Notes: generated from the sequence alone by a model not told the origin. Shown: positions 12,413 through 24,040, counted from the stretch's first letter. The stretch is DNA of 64,000 nt from Sipunculus nudus (GCA_026874595.1 CM049310.1:67286056-67350055), one strand, 5' to 3'. Numbers and translations: made by a program.

Positions 12413-13261
12413 GTAATCGACAGTGCGTCTCAAATCACTGTGATCAGCCTCAGCTTTTATGATAGTCTTCCCGAGAAGCCTGTATGCATAGGCACAGCCA
12501 CCCTGAAAGGGATTGGCGGGGATGATTCGGCGCTAACAGCAGAGCGCGCCCCTGGCACAACCATCCAGTTCGGTAAGAAAGCGTACCATTGGCCAGTGTA
12601 CATAGCCAAAATATCAGATTCAGTGCTTCTTGGTCTAGACTTTCTACTGGCACAAAAGTGCACAGTTAATTTAGGAAACAAAACCGTAAGCTTACCGGGA
12701 GAGGTAGTACAGGCTTCAATCCGGACAAGTCCCGATGACGATATCTGTGGATGTTCAGTAGTCGCTGCAGCGCGGAGGGTGCTGCAACCCAATGCGGTGA
12801 GCACCATCCCTATAAGAGTCCTTAGTTGCAGAGTTGAAAATTGCGACTACTTAGTTGAACCCAAGTTTAGCCAGGCAGAACTATGGTCCCCCAAGATGCT
12901 CACTAGGGGTAGTGGGCGCATAGTAGTTTGCAATAGTTCCGATAGGTGTATCACGCTTTGCCCAAATCAACCTGTGGGCGTGGCGACAGGGGTAGTAGGG
13001 ATCCTTACATCCCTTAGTACCGAGTCTGCGGACTATGACAGTGCTCGGACAGGGGGCGCTGTGCCGGTTGCACCAATGCCAGTGCCCACTGTCAGACGCG
13101 TGTCTGGAATTGCAGGAGACCAGTTAAATGAGAATACAGAGGGCAGAGTGGTAACAGACCATCTGAAAATAATTCTCAGTCAGGTCAGGGAGACAGCATC
13201 AAAGGATCAGGCCACACAATTAAGAGAAGATCTTGCTAACGTACCAGGACGTTTTTGCTAA
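12413..13261 (+). pseudogene. pol: Aspartic protease and linker of Gypsy A
   Basis: Codons at 12416-12439 read I-D-S-A-S-Q-I-T, with the catalytic D-S-A triad at 12419-12427. One base appears to be missing just upstream, so the frame from the knuckle does not run in. About 70 codons later comes LLGLDFLLAQ, the usual C-terminal flap-and-dimer signature (hydrophobic-G-x-D-F) of retropepsins. This enzyme cleaves the Gag-Pol polyprotein. The rest, to 13261, is a linker leading to the RT in another frame. Confidence 0.75.
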
Positions 13262-14572
13262 GAACGACCTGGATCTAGGTTGCTTGTCTGAGGTCCGCCA
13301 CAACCTGGATACAAAAGGCCACGCGCCAGTCCACCAACGTATGAGGAGAGTTCCAATTAGTTTCGAACAGGAAGAGAGGATCCACCTAGAGAAACTCCTA
13401 GCTGCAGGGGTTATCCGCCATTCTAGTTCAGAGTAGGCCTCAGCACCGGTGTTGGCGAGGAAGGAGGACTGAGGGGTGAGATGGTGCATAGATTTTAGAG
13501 CCCTGAACGAAAGGACAGTTAAGGACACCTACCCCCTCCCCCTAATTGAAGATTGCTTGGATACCCTGGCTGGCACTGTCTATTTCTCCAATATGGACTT
13601 AGCCTCCGGCTACTATCAGATATAGTTGAAAGAAGAGGCAAAAAGGAAAACAGCATTCATAACAAAGTACGGGTTGTTTGAACACAACCGTCTAGCTTTT
13701 GGCCTCTGTAATGCATCAGCGACCTTTCAGCGCGCCATGAATCACGTGCTGAGGGGGCTCACGTGGTCCGAAGTCATCGTGTACGTCGATGACATAATCG
13801 TCCTCGGTACTTCATTTGACCAACACTTGGCAAGTTTGGAGAAAGTGTTCGAACGTCTGCAAACACACAACCTGAAACTCAAGTCAAGAAAGTGTGAGTT
13901 CCTGAGATCTGAAGTAGAATTCTCAGGGCGGACCGTTAGCTACGAAGGCGTCAAGATCACAGACGCGAAAACGGACATAATCAGGAGTTGGCCCGTCCCT
14001 GTCACGAGGAAAGAACTCGAATCCTTCCTGGGATTCTGCAATTATCATCGCGCACACATCCAAGGCTATGTGGGAATTACTGCATGTTTGTATGAGCTGG
14101 TGAAACCCAAATCCATGTTCGTATGGTCTGATCAGCACCAGGATGCAATCGAAGCATTCAAAGTGCGGTTGACTTCAGCCCCGTGTTTAGCGCTGTCTTC
14201 AAAGGAAGGAACTTTCGTCTTAGATTGCGATGCCTCCGACTACGCTGAACTCTCGCAGTTGCAGAATGGCGAGGAGCGTACCATCTCATATGCGAGCTTT
14301 ACTCTGACCAAGAAGCAGAGACGCTACTGTAGCACCCGCAAGGAACTGCTGGCAGTAGTACGGTTTTGTCGACATTACAGGCACTATCTCTTGGGGAGAC
14401 CATTTGTTGTAAGGTCTGACCACAATTGTCTGGCCTGGCTTATGCGTTTTCGGCATGTAGAGGGTCAGCTAGCCCGTTGGCTGGAGGAGCTTGCTAACTA
14501 TGACTTTAAGATAGTGCACCGGGCTGGCAATAAGCATTACAACGCGGACGGCCTTTCCAGAATTCCAGCAGC
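13233..14572 (+). pseudogene. pol: Reverse transcriptase and RNase H of Gypsy A
   Basis: The RT fingers begin in the segment containing QRMRRVPISFEQEERIH. The palm holds FSNMDLASGYYQI (first catalytic Asp) and YVDDIIV at 13782-13802 with both Asp codons intact. RNase H follows from about 14215: DCDASDY (catalytic Asp, with about four residues lost just after it compared with relatives), RKELLAVV (catalytic Glu) and RSDHNCLAWL (catalytic Asp), ending NADGLSR. In-frame stops at 13433 (TAG), 13471 (TGA) and 13624 (TAG) make the copy nonfunctional. Confidence 0.9.
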
Positions 14573-16110
14573 GCCATGTGAATGCTACAGTGCAGGAGTT
14601 CGTACCCAAGACCTCCCTTGTAAGGGGTGTCAGCACTGCCAGAGAGCAAGCGAACAGTGGACACGATTCTCAGAAGATGTAGATGATGTGGTTCCTTTAG
14701 CAGTCAGGACATGTGAACTCGGGGTTACGGCCGGAGATACAGCTGGTGAAGAGGAACCTGGAGATGTGAGAGAAGCTGACGGTTCCTCAGATGCATCTGG
14801 ATGCCTTACAGCCACTGATTCAGGCAGTGAAGTGTCCGACACTGAATCCATCCAGGACCAGACGTCTAATTGGCTGGAGGCTTACTCTTATAATCAGCTG
14901 ATAGAGATGCAGGATGCTGACCCGGACCTAAAGCCCTTGGTATTGTGGTTGGACAATGGAGAGCCGAAGCAGGCAGAACTGCTCCTCACTAGTCCTGCAG
15001 TTAAATCTTTGTGGGCATGTAGGTCCCAATTGCAGTTGAGGGGCGGTGTCCTCCATTATATGTGGGAAGGCGATGATGGGGCGCACCCCTTGTTGGTGGT
15101 CCCCGAGGGTTTAAAAAAGGAAATCCTTGAACTTTGCCATGGTTGCCCCACGGCTGGGCACCTAGGAAGAGATAAGACCTTGGCACGCCTCCATAGGTCC
15201 TTTTTCTGGCACAATATGGTCATAGACTGTGCACTGTATGTTGCACAGTGTCAAGTCTGCAACCAACATAAACGGCCTGTCAGAACTGCAAGAGCAGGAT
15301 TAGTCAACTATCATTCCGGATATCCGATGGAACGTGTGCATCTGGACGTCCTTGAGCCATTTACAACAAGCACACAGGGGAACTCTTACATCTTAATGAT
15401 GTGCGACTAATTCTCCAAATGGCCTGAGTGTGCGGCTATTCCTGACCAGACAGAGGAGACCGTGGCCAAACAATTCATCATGCATTTCGTCACCACCTTT
15501 GGTTGTCCGCTAATCGTTCACACCGATCAAGGCCGCAATTTTGAGTCGAACCTGTTTAAAGCGTTCTGTGAGAGGATGGGTATAGCCAAGACTAGGACCA
15601 CGCCCTGCCACCCCTCTTCGAATGGCCAGGTTGAACGGCAAAACAGGAATGTATTGCAGATGGTGCGGTGTATGATCCAAGGCCGAACTCGGGAGAGGGA
15701 CGAAGATCTACCACTCATCGTTATGGCTCTGCACTCGATGGTCAACAGAATGACAGGGTTCTCTGCAAATCAAATTATGCTGGGACGCGAGGTTTACCAA
15801 CCCACTGGTTTGATACTTGGTATGAATACAAATGAGCACAGCCATACTCCTGAGAGCTGGGTCTATAACCTCAGGCCATTCACCATCGTGTGCGGGAGAA
15901 GTTGAAAGGTAACCTTGAGCATCAAAAACAACTGTACGGCATTCTCGTAAGAGATGGGTGATGTGGTTTACCTCCGTGACAGGTCAACAAAGAAGGGGCA
16001 AAGCCTGAAGCTTCAACCCATCTGGAAAGGGCCTTATTTAGTAGTTAAGGCAAAGCCTCCATTGTACTTGGTCAGGACAAAGAAAAGGAGTCCTACCACC
16101 ACCACAACAA
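14573..16110 (+). pseudogene. pol: Integrase of Gypsy A
   Basis: After a Ser/Glu/Asp-rich linker (14573-14880), the integrase zinc domain shows LCHGCPTAGHLGRDK then CQVCNQHKRP, an H2C2 arrangement at about 15130-15275. The core has an Asp in the HLDVLEPF segment, an Asp in HTDQGRNF and a Glu in SSNGQVERQNR, giving the D,D,E triad of the strand-transfer fold. A TAA at 15408 and a frameshift near 15900 break it. Just after, GDVVYLRD and WKGPYLVV (15955-16060) are the C-terminal GPY/F-type module. There is no chromodomain; the tail is Ser/Glu-rich and ends RKPAYLKDYL near 16495. Confidence 0.85.
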
Positions 16111-16513
16111 CCTGAAGCGTTGTGCAGAAGGCTTTCTCCCCCATTGGCTACGAAGAGCTCGCGCTCAGTTATTTCATCAGGAAACAGCCGCCTTATTAGA
16201 TCAGTCTGAATCCATTCCAGAATCCTCTAATGGTGGTCAAGATCAGGCAGAAGGAAGGTCAGCACCGACCTCGTCGGAGGAACCTGCAGTAGCCGTTGCA
16301 GCCTCAGAGGGCGCCCTTGGTAGCGATCCCGCCATTTCGGATCGTAGTAGGAGAATAACTGAAGATATTCCACAGGGAAGTCCAGAGCCTCTTTCGGAGT
16401 GCTAGGATTCAGGCATCTCGCCACTAGACTCACCAGCCCAAAGCAACAGGGAGTCGAGGCGTAAGTGCCGGAAGCCGGCTTATCTTAAGGATTATCTTAT
16501 GCCATAGCCTAAG

Positions 16514-17083
16514 GTGCATGGAGTTATAGATAAGGTATTGCCACTTATTGAGTTACATTTTGTAGAGCGATGGAAGACCCAGAGAGTCTTGGGGAGGACA
16601 GATTTGTTCCCAATTATGAGCCCGTTCCTGGGGCGAAATCCGGTGCTACTTGCAGCAGCAGGAAGTCCAGGCGCCAACACACCTGTCGTGTGTGTGAGGA
16701 AGATATATAGCAGTTCCCTTGGCCGGCATGTGGCAACTGACCATTTGCCCCGGTGGCACCACCCCTTCACAGCATGCTGGACGTGCAGAGTCCAGGAGTC
16801 GTCCAAATGTTTCCTTAGACTGAGGCATACAGGGGTTGGATGCAAAAAGTTTGCTGATAGTAGTCTGTTTGAGGACCTGTGGGGATTATGGGTATACCAG
16901 TTCATCCAGTTCATTACCCAAAAATTAGGCTTGAGTGAACCCTCTGATCTCAAGGCATATATCCTTCAACACCAGTTGCATAACCCTAATCCTCATCCGC
17001 CAGGGTATAACGAGGAAGAGCAGGTACTCTTAGCAAAGGTAGCTTCTAAGTACAGATGGGAGGTACCCATGCAGTGTGTTTAG
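16514..17083 (+). pseudogene. 3' reading region of Gypsy A: zinc-finger-like N-terminal part
   Basis: A likely start is the ATG at about 16570 (MEDPESLGED), shortly after integrase ends. In that frame HTCRVCEEDI appears; the neighbouring frame supplies GRHVATDH. Joined by one frameshift near 16710, they make a plausible C-x2-C...H-x4-H finger. The open frame then reads WHHPFTACWTC and a later C and H-x4-C, a second possible metal-binding cluster, followed by a helical segment to 17083. It overlaps the TatD region by a few bases in a different frame. Nucleic-acid binding is inferred, not shown. Confidence 0.55.
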
Positions 17084-18045
17084 TGCTAGGCCCCCTAACT
17101 CGGAAATCTGTGTGATTCACTGGGATGTTCTAATGAGGCTTTTAGCCACACTTCCAGTTGATGCAAGGTCTGCCATCTCAGGGTTCGTCCCCGACTCAGA
17201 CACTCATGCCCCAGTATTAGGCATCATAGATTCACACTGCCACCTTGACGTCATGCTTAGCAGGGCAGATGCCAGGTCTCTAGCACAGTTCGAAGCCTCA
17301 GTGGCTGAGCCAGAGCGAGCGGTCTTAGGCATGGTTTCGAACCTTGTGTTCCCTCATTACTGGGATTAGTTTGTCTGGGGACCTACGTATAAAGTGTTCT
17401 TTCGGTGTCCACCCTCGCCTCATCAAGTCCAGGGCAGCTCGCCAACAGAAGTTATTGTCGCTCGAACACCTTTTAGCATACCTTCCTGTGTAGCTTTGGG
17501 TGAAGTGGGGCTAGAATTCACTCATACTAGCACTAGGGAACAGCTTTTGCAGACTGGGTTCTTCAGGGAGGTTCTTAGTCTTCTGCGCCGGGAGGACTTC
17601 CAGTCCAAGGTCCTCATTCTGAAATGTAGAGAAGACGGCTCGGGGGAGGCGGCTAGACAAGCCTTAGCCATGCTGTTGGATTCTGGGTTGCAAGGACATA
17701 AGATCCACCGTCATTGTTTCTCAGGGAATAAAGACGAGTTAGAGGCGTGGGTTAGTCGTCTTCCAAATTGTTACTTCGGGTTCACATCTACTGTACGCAG
17801 AAGTCAGGAGACGGAGGAAGCAGTATCGGTAGTGCCTCTTAAATATTAACCGAATCCTAGTCGAGTCGGACAGTCCATACCTCGCTGCTTCCCCATGGCA
17901 GCTCGGAGAACTGGTTAAGTATTTGGCCCAGTTGAGAGGGCTGCCAGTAGAAACCTTTGTGACGCACTGCAACGCTAATGCACAGGAGCTGTACGGAGCC
18001 TTTCCGGAGGGTACAGCCGATGTCTGCGATGCAACCCCTCGGTGA
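17076..18045 (+). pseudogene. TatD-type metal-dependent nuclease domain of Gypsy A
   Basis: The frame from 17076 reads IIDSHCHLD, the H-x-H metal-binding start of TatD hydrolases. Next, a GVHPRL-like motif shows in the alternate frame near 17405, then GEVGLE (metal-ligand Glu) near 17500. ILKCRED follows, where family members have His before C-R, then HRHCFSG (ligand His) near 17710. After a frameshift near 17845 comes VESDSPYL (catalytic Asp) and a C-terminal helix pair, stopping at 18043-18045. The TatD family are TIM-barrel DNases/exonucleases. A TAG at 17367, paired frameshifts near 17400 and another near 17845 make this copy nonfunctional, and one metal-ligand His is replaced by Lys. The region lies between integrase and the polypurine tract, so it belongs to the element rather than to a host gene. 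TATDN2-like genes would be the nearest host relatives. Confidence 0.8.
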
Positions 18046-18485
18046 GTCCTCTAAGAGTATTCGTACAGCTAGTCCCCCTTATCAGTTGTACTCTTGTGGG
18101 AATAGCTCTCTTTGTTTATAGTCCTTTTCATAGTTCACTTGTTATTACCTGTAGGGCAAGGTTTGGTTGAGACAGTTTACACTTACTAAGTTTAGCAGCT
18201 GTACAGTGTACAACGGATGCGTTGCCAATGTCTGCGGGGCAAGCCTCGGCGACCCTTCTGACTTTGAACAGCTGATTGTCCCTTAGGGCATCACTAGATA
18301 GGACAAGTTGTTCCAGGCCAGAGTAATTTAGACCTTAGGTCGACAGGGTAATTTTAGTGTTCAGTGTTCAATGTACTGTCCAGGTTGATTACTTTGTCCC
18401 GTTGTTAGCCGCTAACATTCAATATCCATAGTCTTGGGATATAGTCGCCTCAGTCTATTCTTTTGGAAGATGGGCTCACCTCTCA

Positions 18486-18500
18486 CAAAAAGGGGAGGAA
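18486..18500 (+). promoter_or_regulatory. Polypurine tract of Gypsy A
   Basis: CAAAAAGGGGAGGAA directly precedes TGTAGTAGG. A purine-rich primer for plus-strand DNA synthesis abutting a TG dinucleotide is the usual arrangement at the start of a 3' LTR. Confidence 0.7.
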
Positions 18501-18840
18501 TGTAGTAGGAACAGATTAAATGACTTGCCCATGGATCCGGGACCCGTAATAGGACCCCCCAGTTTTACACCAGAAGATCACCGAAGAGTGTCGTGTGCAT
18601 CAGGGCCGAGCTGTAGATAGCCATCGAGGAGTCCATGTCCGATTGGAGCTGCCTGTTGGTGTGTTTGAGGTCGTACCACGAGGTGAGACTACTCTACCCA
18701 AATCTACTATAATAGATTAAATTTGTATATTTGAGGTCAAAGAAATTATATTTTAACATAAGAAGACATACTTAGGATATATTACAGGAACCTTATAATA
18801 ACTTATAATATTCTGATACTGTAGAAGTGATAAATGAGAT
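18501..18840 (+). repeat. Putative 3' LTR of Gypsy A
   Basis: It starts TGTAGTAGGAAC immediately after the polypurine tract. No partner LTR is found upstream of gag, so the end cannot be fixed by comparison. I place it before a different-looking repeat (CTAGCTGATAGACCCCG) at about 18851. The boundary is a guess. Confidence 0.4.
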
Positions 18841-18841
18841 T

Positions 18842-19664
18842 TATTATGTACTAGCTGATAGACCCCGTATACCGGGCTTATTACCGGGGTTGGGGAGATT
18901 TATTAACTGAAATGTGAAATGATGGCTCATTTTTTTTATTCTAAAAGTTTTCTGATCGGTAAAAAAACGGGAAAATCACTCAAAATTATATTTATATTAA
19001 AAATTATTTATTTTCATATCGCATATGTCACTGCGGGGATAATAACCTTTAAAATGATGTATTGCACAATATTGTACACAACGCGGTTTTATAGAACATT
19101 GCGAACAAACGTAAACCGAATTCCTTTTATAAGTATTAGATGGTAGATTGCAAATTATGGAATGTACAGATATTAAACAATTTTGTGATTAAGTTGTGAA
19201 ATAAAACTCTCTTAAAATCTTATTGTATTGTTTATCATTTTTATAACATTACTTGCATAATTTAACCATTAATAGCATATTGCTATTATACTAAGAGTTA
19301 AATGTGAGTACCAAATTAAAAAAAGCCTCAGTTTTTATGTATTGTATAATTATTTGGTCTGTTTGTTGACATGTTAAGCTCAAAAACTAAGACATTATGT
19401 ATCATAAATGGTGGCATACTCGGGCGAAATAACTTTTAATTTAAATTCAAGCTTCTTTTGTAATAACTAGTCAATAATTAAGTAGCTTTTTCAGGAATGT
19501 AACCATATGAATGTGACCAAGCATTGAAGAAGTCACAAAGAAACAACTTCCTTTGTCTTTATTCAAAATGAACATTCGAAATGGTAGACCACAAGATAAA
19601 TATTTTCAATAATAGTAAATTTTACTTATGATATACACAGCAGCATATTTCTAAAGATGGCCTG

Positions 19665-19722
<58 letters not shown>

Positions 19723-19956
19723 GCAAATTTTGAAAAAAATACTTGAAATAACCCTCTGAAAGTAAAATCATGGTATTCTTGACCCCAGAATTCTATGTAT
19801 ACATGTACCACACCATATTTAAGATACTGGAAAAAAATTGATTTCTGCATGTGGCTAATTATATATTCAAAATGGCGGCCTGCAGGGCAAAATCACCAAT
19901 GGTCACCTGGCAGACAACCAGATTCTGAAAGAGCATACCTCCAATTTAACAAAATT
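18842..19956. other. Noncoding AT-rich DNA with a dispersed-repeat end
   Basis: Near 18851 the sequence CTAGCTGATAGACCCCGTAT is followed by alternating CCGGG/CCCGG blocks, resembling the terminal part of a dispersed repeat; I cannot assign a family. The rest is AT-rich without coding support. Confidence 0.4.
19668..19716. repeat. (TA)n microsatellite
   Basis: A TA tract of about 49 bases. Confidence 0.95.
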
Positions 19957-20148
19957 GTTACGTAGACAAATTGCTCATGGGAAAACTTTAGGCCGATCCG
20001 GGGGTCGATACCATGTTGGTGGCGCACAATTCCGGCGTACCAACCGCTTCGCTAGCAAAACCTGGTACGCCGCACTTGTGCGCCACCAACATGGGTTCGA
20101 CTCCCGGATCGGCCCAATGTTTACCCAGGAGCAATTTGTCTCCGTAGC
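19957..20148. repeat. tRNA-like repeat arranged as a foldback
   Basis: Two arms of about 85 bp (19957-20041 and 20064-20148) are inverted around a 22-base spacer. In the inner 51 bp I count about five mismatches. Each arm holds a tRNA-type B box: GGGTTCGACTCCC on the plus strand at about 20093, and a mutated copy on the minus strand of the left arm. Each also has the outer sequence AGACAAATTGCTC. The same unit occurs in direct tandem at 27767-28393. This is best read as a tRNA-derived SINE-like repeat in head-to-head or foldback form. Confidence 0.75.
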
Positions 20149-23100
20149 TACTTTCGGCCAAAGGGCATTTATTAAGAATATTCTTAAAATAATTATTACG
20201 AAAAAAACATGCGAACAAGGGTTTTGGGACGGACTATACCCTAATAACGTTAACATAAAAATCCTACATATGCAAATTACTTCCACAATCATCTTTGAAA
20301 TGGGTTATTTATTCAAATGATAAATACATTATTAACATAACCTTTTATAAATATTCATTTAACATGCATACATTTTTTTGGAAAGTTAAATATTATAAAG
20401 GTGATAGCTGGTGCCATTCTTAAGCTATGAATGTGTTACGTTTGTGGTTGACATGGACAAAGTATTGTTGGATTACTGCCTTTAGTAAGTCCGGAATCAC
20501 ACATGAACATTTCTGTAAGCTCCGCACGGCTTCACATGCAACAAGGTGCATGCATGACAGTCAATACACAACAGATTGATATCTTATTAACTGAAAAAAT
20601 CTAAAATCCCTGTATTCCTTTATGACTAAGGCTACTTATACCACGGCTCAGTTGCAATGAATACACACCTGTTTTCATGTAGGAGGATTTTTTTTCTAAT
20701 TTTTATTGAGTAAGATCATGTATATATATATATATGTATTATGCATGAATTGTTCTAAATGTATGTCGTCATCCCTTTTTATGGATTTTTTACGCATTTA
20801 AGCTTTTAAAGAGATGGATATTTCGTTCACAGAGATCATTACAGATGTCTCCAAACATTTTTTCGTGAAGACCCGTTAAAATTTTGATTGCACAGAGAAG
20901 AAAAACTTGAAACACGTCATAGATAGGTAAAGCATGAACAGGTAATGGATAAACCTGGTCATATAGTGTCTGGTCTCTCATAGGGTTAACACATGCAGCA
21001 AAGCTCGGCGGAATGGGGCCGTTGATGTGTATTTTACAAAGCCATGTTGCTGCAGCAGCCTATCGTCTGTGATGTAAGGGTGGCAATCTGCAGCTTCTCT
21101 TGATCATCCCTTCATCTACACATATGTAAAGGAATCCAAATAACCGGAGACATTTTGTGAGTTGTGGCCATTCATCCGTTACAAGCAGACTAATTTTTTT
21201 TCAATTCTCAAACCCTTTGTCCAGCCTTGTTAAATACCTTGTTACCTTATTTTAAAATAAATTACCCGCAACTATTGACTTTATTAACTGTGCAATATAT
21301 TTCTCTTGTTCATATACATGTCCGATACTTTATCATATGTATCATAAACCAACGTTTATCTGGATCGTGGGAACATCTTGTATCTGGTAATCCAGAGAGT
21401 TAGTAGATGGACGTGGTCTGTTTGTGCTTTCTCTAGTTTTGGGAAGTATTTTTCACGTAAGGGGCAGTTCGTTGTTTTTGGAATCTTTTCAATAACATAT
21501 CTCAAGAAATTGAAGTTTATTCAATCATAAAAAAACTTTTTTTCAGTCTTTGCTTTAGATATCAAAAGATGGTATGTTAAATACTTCATATCCCAAAATA
21601 TGATGCTAGCACATTAACCTTGATAAGACTCAATCATTCAAACAAATATGTGCATGGTCAATTATTTATTAAATTATGTAAATCATATCTTTATTATTTG
21701 AGAAATTAACCCAATTTAAAGACAGATTTTGGGCCTGATTTGCACAAAAAGACATCATACTGAATGCAACTTGTACAAGTACTACTAGTCCTGTCATCCA
21801 GTCTTTCGAGAAAGACCGTGGTATGTACACTGATAAAAAAAGGCTAACATTGCACATTTACAAAAACATCCTGCTGGAGCAAGGAGTGCATCTAAAAAAA
21901 TCGCTATTTTTTAATCTAACATGGGTGATAAGGGAAATCTTTCATTGGGCTCTGTAACAAAATTTTTTAAATAATCTGAACTCATTTTTTGAATATGTGC
22001 AACAATAAAATCACGGGCAGTTCTGTACATTCGCGTTGGATACGAAATCCCACCTAGAGCCTTGCCTAAGTTATCCCGATATTTCTGTTCTGAGTGTGAT
22101 CATAAGTAGTGTGCTGAATGTTTTGTATTAAGACTCGTGAACAAATATTATATCTCTGAATGAGAGACAAAAAAGAAAGAAACTGCACATTAAACTAGAA
22201 TTTATAGAACATCACACGGAAGTAACGGGTATCTCGAAAAGATAGTATAGTCCTATCTGGATCTCCTTTTCTCAATTGAGGCAAGATGAATAACTCGGAC
22301 TGGGGTTTTCAACGGTCATGCAGCAAATGCATTTACATTAAATATTTTGGTGAAAATTACTTTTCTGCATTGAGCACATTATAACAATGTATATTCCAAC
22401 AATGTATAGTTTACCTAATCCCCCCCCCCCTCCACAAAAATAAACTAGATGACCAGAGGTCACGCGCTTGCCAGAAATAAAACGTTGAGGTTTGAGGCAA
22501 TAATTGCTAAGAATAATGAAAGATGAATATAATGAGATGGGTTTATGTGGTTATAATTTATTTTGACAAATATATGATGAAAACGCGATGTTAGGGTGAT
22601 TGATGACTTTGACCTTTCACAAACCTCAAGATTTTCGCCAAGCAATTAACAGAAAAAGAAAAAAAGAAAGAATATTGGGTTTGTAAAATAAATAAATAAA
22701 TATGATTTTTAAAAATAAAATATGGTGTGTTTTTCATGACTTTGTCCCGAGGTGGGTTCTCGGAGGGAATATGTGAGGGAGCGAAAAAGTTGATTGGCAT
22801 ACTTTTTGGGGTCGGTGTACATATGTTATATTTATATTAATAATACATTTTTTTGAGGGGGTCTATAAGAGCGTGAATTTGGTTTTCATGGCTTGGAAAT
22901 TAGTGTTTGTGGTGATCCATGAGGATAATGTTTTAAGGAATATTGCGTGGCTGGGGTAAATAAGAATGTAAGTTGGTATATATATAAATATATTGTACAA
23001 ATATTGAGGTTCTTTTATATCCGGAGAGATCTGAGAGGCCGGTATGAAGGCCTAGGCTTTTTTTTTCGGCACGTTGCCGCAGCGGGTAACGCCGTTTAGG

Positions 23101-23749
23101 CTTGTGTATGTGTTTCGTTTCACGGAGCAAATTTTGGGTATATCGGGTGTCTGAGTATCTGAGAGGCTCTGTTGGTGTAAGGGGTTAGTTGAATATTCAG
23201 GGCCGTGTTTAGGGTGTGTGGGAATTGTAGAGGCCCGGGGTGCAAATGTTACTATTATAACATCTATCGGACTGAATAAGGAAAATTCACTGTGGGCCGG
23301 AAGGTATATGGCCCATTAAGATGATATTGAGCATATATGAAAGCTGCCGAACATGTGTGAAAGCGCCGTGCTGTTTGAGATGGCTGTGAGAGAAAAGACG
23401 AGATTGATGGATCCCCGGCGTGGGTCGTGCCTTTAGGCCCGGAGACACCAGTCCTAGCTGGAATCGCCACGGGACGTACACTTTCAAAATCCTAGTATAG
23501 GAAGGATAACCACGCTTCACGATAGGCCTATTATTCAGTTTAAAAGTAGGAGAATCCACGAAGAATTCATGGAGGATTTCCAGAGTTTCTGTATATGAAC
23601 TGAAAGTTTAAAATAAAACATTAAAGTCATTTTTAACCTGCGCCTATATATTTCTTTACATATTTATTTCCACTCTTTAAGTTACCGATTTAATTGACAA
23701 ATTTGATGCTTTTTGAAGATATGACTGCTTGTGATAACAAAAGTGTAAT
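20149..23749. other. Noncoding DNA
   Basis: No gene is supported. Short TA tracts (20717), a 10-base C run (22422) and AT-rich sequence are present. A G-rich, comparatively GC-rich patch lies at about 22740-23470 with no coding signal I can recognise. Confidence 0.5.
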
Positions 23750-24040
23750 AAGGCAAAAAAAGATATGGTTCTCAGGCACCGCCCGCGTCAATTTTAACCC
23801 CCCGCATCAAAAATTTTTTTTATTTCATCTTTCTAGAAGATAAAATAATACAATTTTGATAAGATTTCCTTTGTTATTTAGTGCTTTTATCTGTTTAGCA
23901 AAACACATTTTATTATCATGCTTTTCCCTGATCAAATGACACTTTTATGGAATCATACATGCAAGAAAGGTAATAATTCACCCGCCCGCACTGATTTTTG
24001 AAAAAAACGTGCCTGAGAACCATATCTTTTTTTTTGGCTT
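23750..24040. mobile_element. MITE-like element with about 30-bp terminal inverted repeats
   Basis: The left end, near 23750, carries AGATATGGTTCTCAGGCAC (23761-23779). The right end has its exact reverse complement at 24009-24027, and the outer poly-A/poly-T and GGCAA/GGCTT parts also match in inverse. Just inside, both ends carry a similar CACCGCCCGC... motif in direct orientation. It has no coding capacity and is about 290 bp. A nonautonomous DNA transposon is the simplest reading; the superfamily is not identifiable because no clean target duplication is visible. Confidence 0.75.

Larger units (their letters stand above)
10245..18840 (+). mobile_element. Ty3/Gypsy LTR retrotransposon A with a 3' TatD nuclease region (degenerate)
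   Basis: Domain order on the plus strand is Arg/Ser-rich gag, capsid-like region, CCHC zinc knuckle, aspartic protease, RT, RNase H, integrase, then zinc-finger and TatD regions, polypurine tract and putative 3' LTR. PR-RT-RH-IN is the Ty3/Gypsy order. The copy is inactive: in-frame stops lie near 11207, 13433, 13471, 13624 and 15408, and frameshifts near 10856, 11840, 12413, 15900, 16720, 17400 and 17845. No chromodomain is seen after the integrase. The element is unusually long at its 3' end, with about 1.5 kb of extra coding sequence. The right boundary is approximate, since neither the LTR end nor a target duplication is clear. Confidence 0.85.

Noticed and set aside
16514-18045. Envelope-like third ORF in Gypsy A
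   Set aside because: No signal peptide, transmembrane span or fusion-like motif is seen; the motif series fits TatD instead.
19955-20320. 121-codon open frame on the plus strand
   Set aside because: It reads straight through the tRNA-like foldback; the opposite strand is also open for the same reason. Not a gene.
22740-23560. GC-richer patch with 60-90 codon minus-strand frames
   Set aside because: No motif, mutually overlapping frames and no splice-like structure that I could defend.
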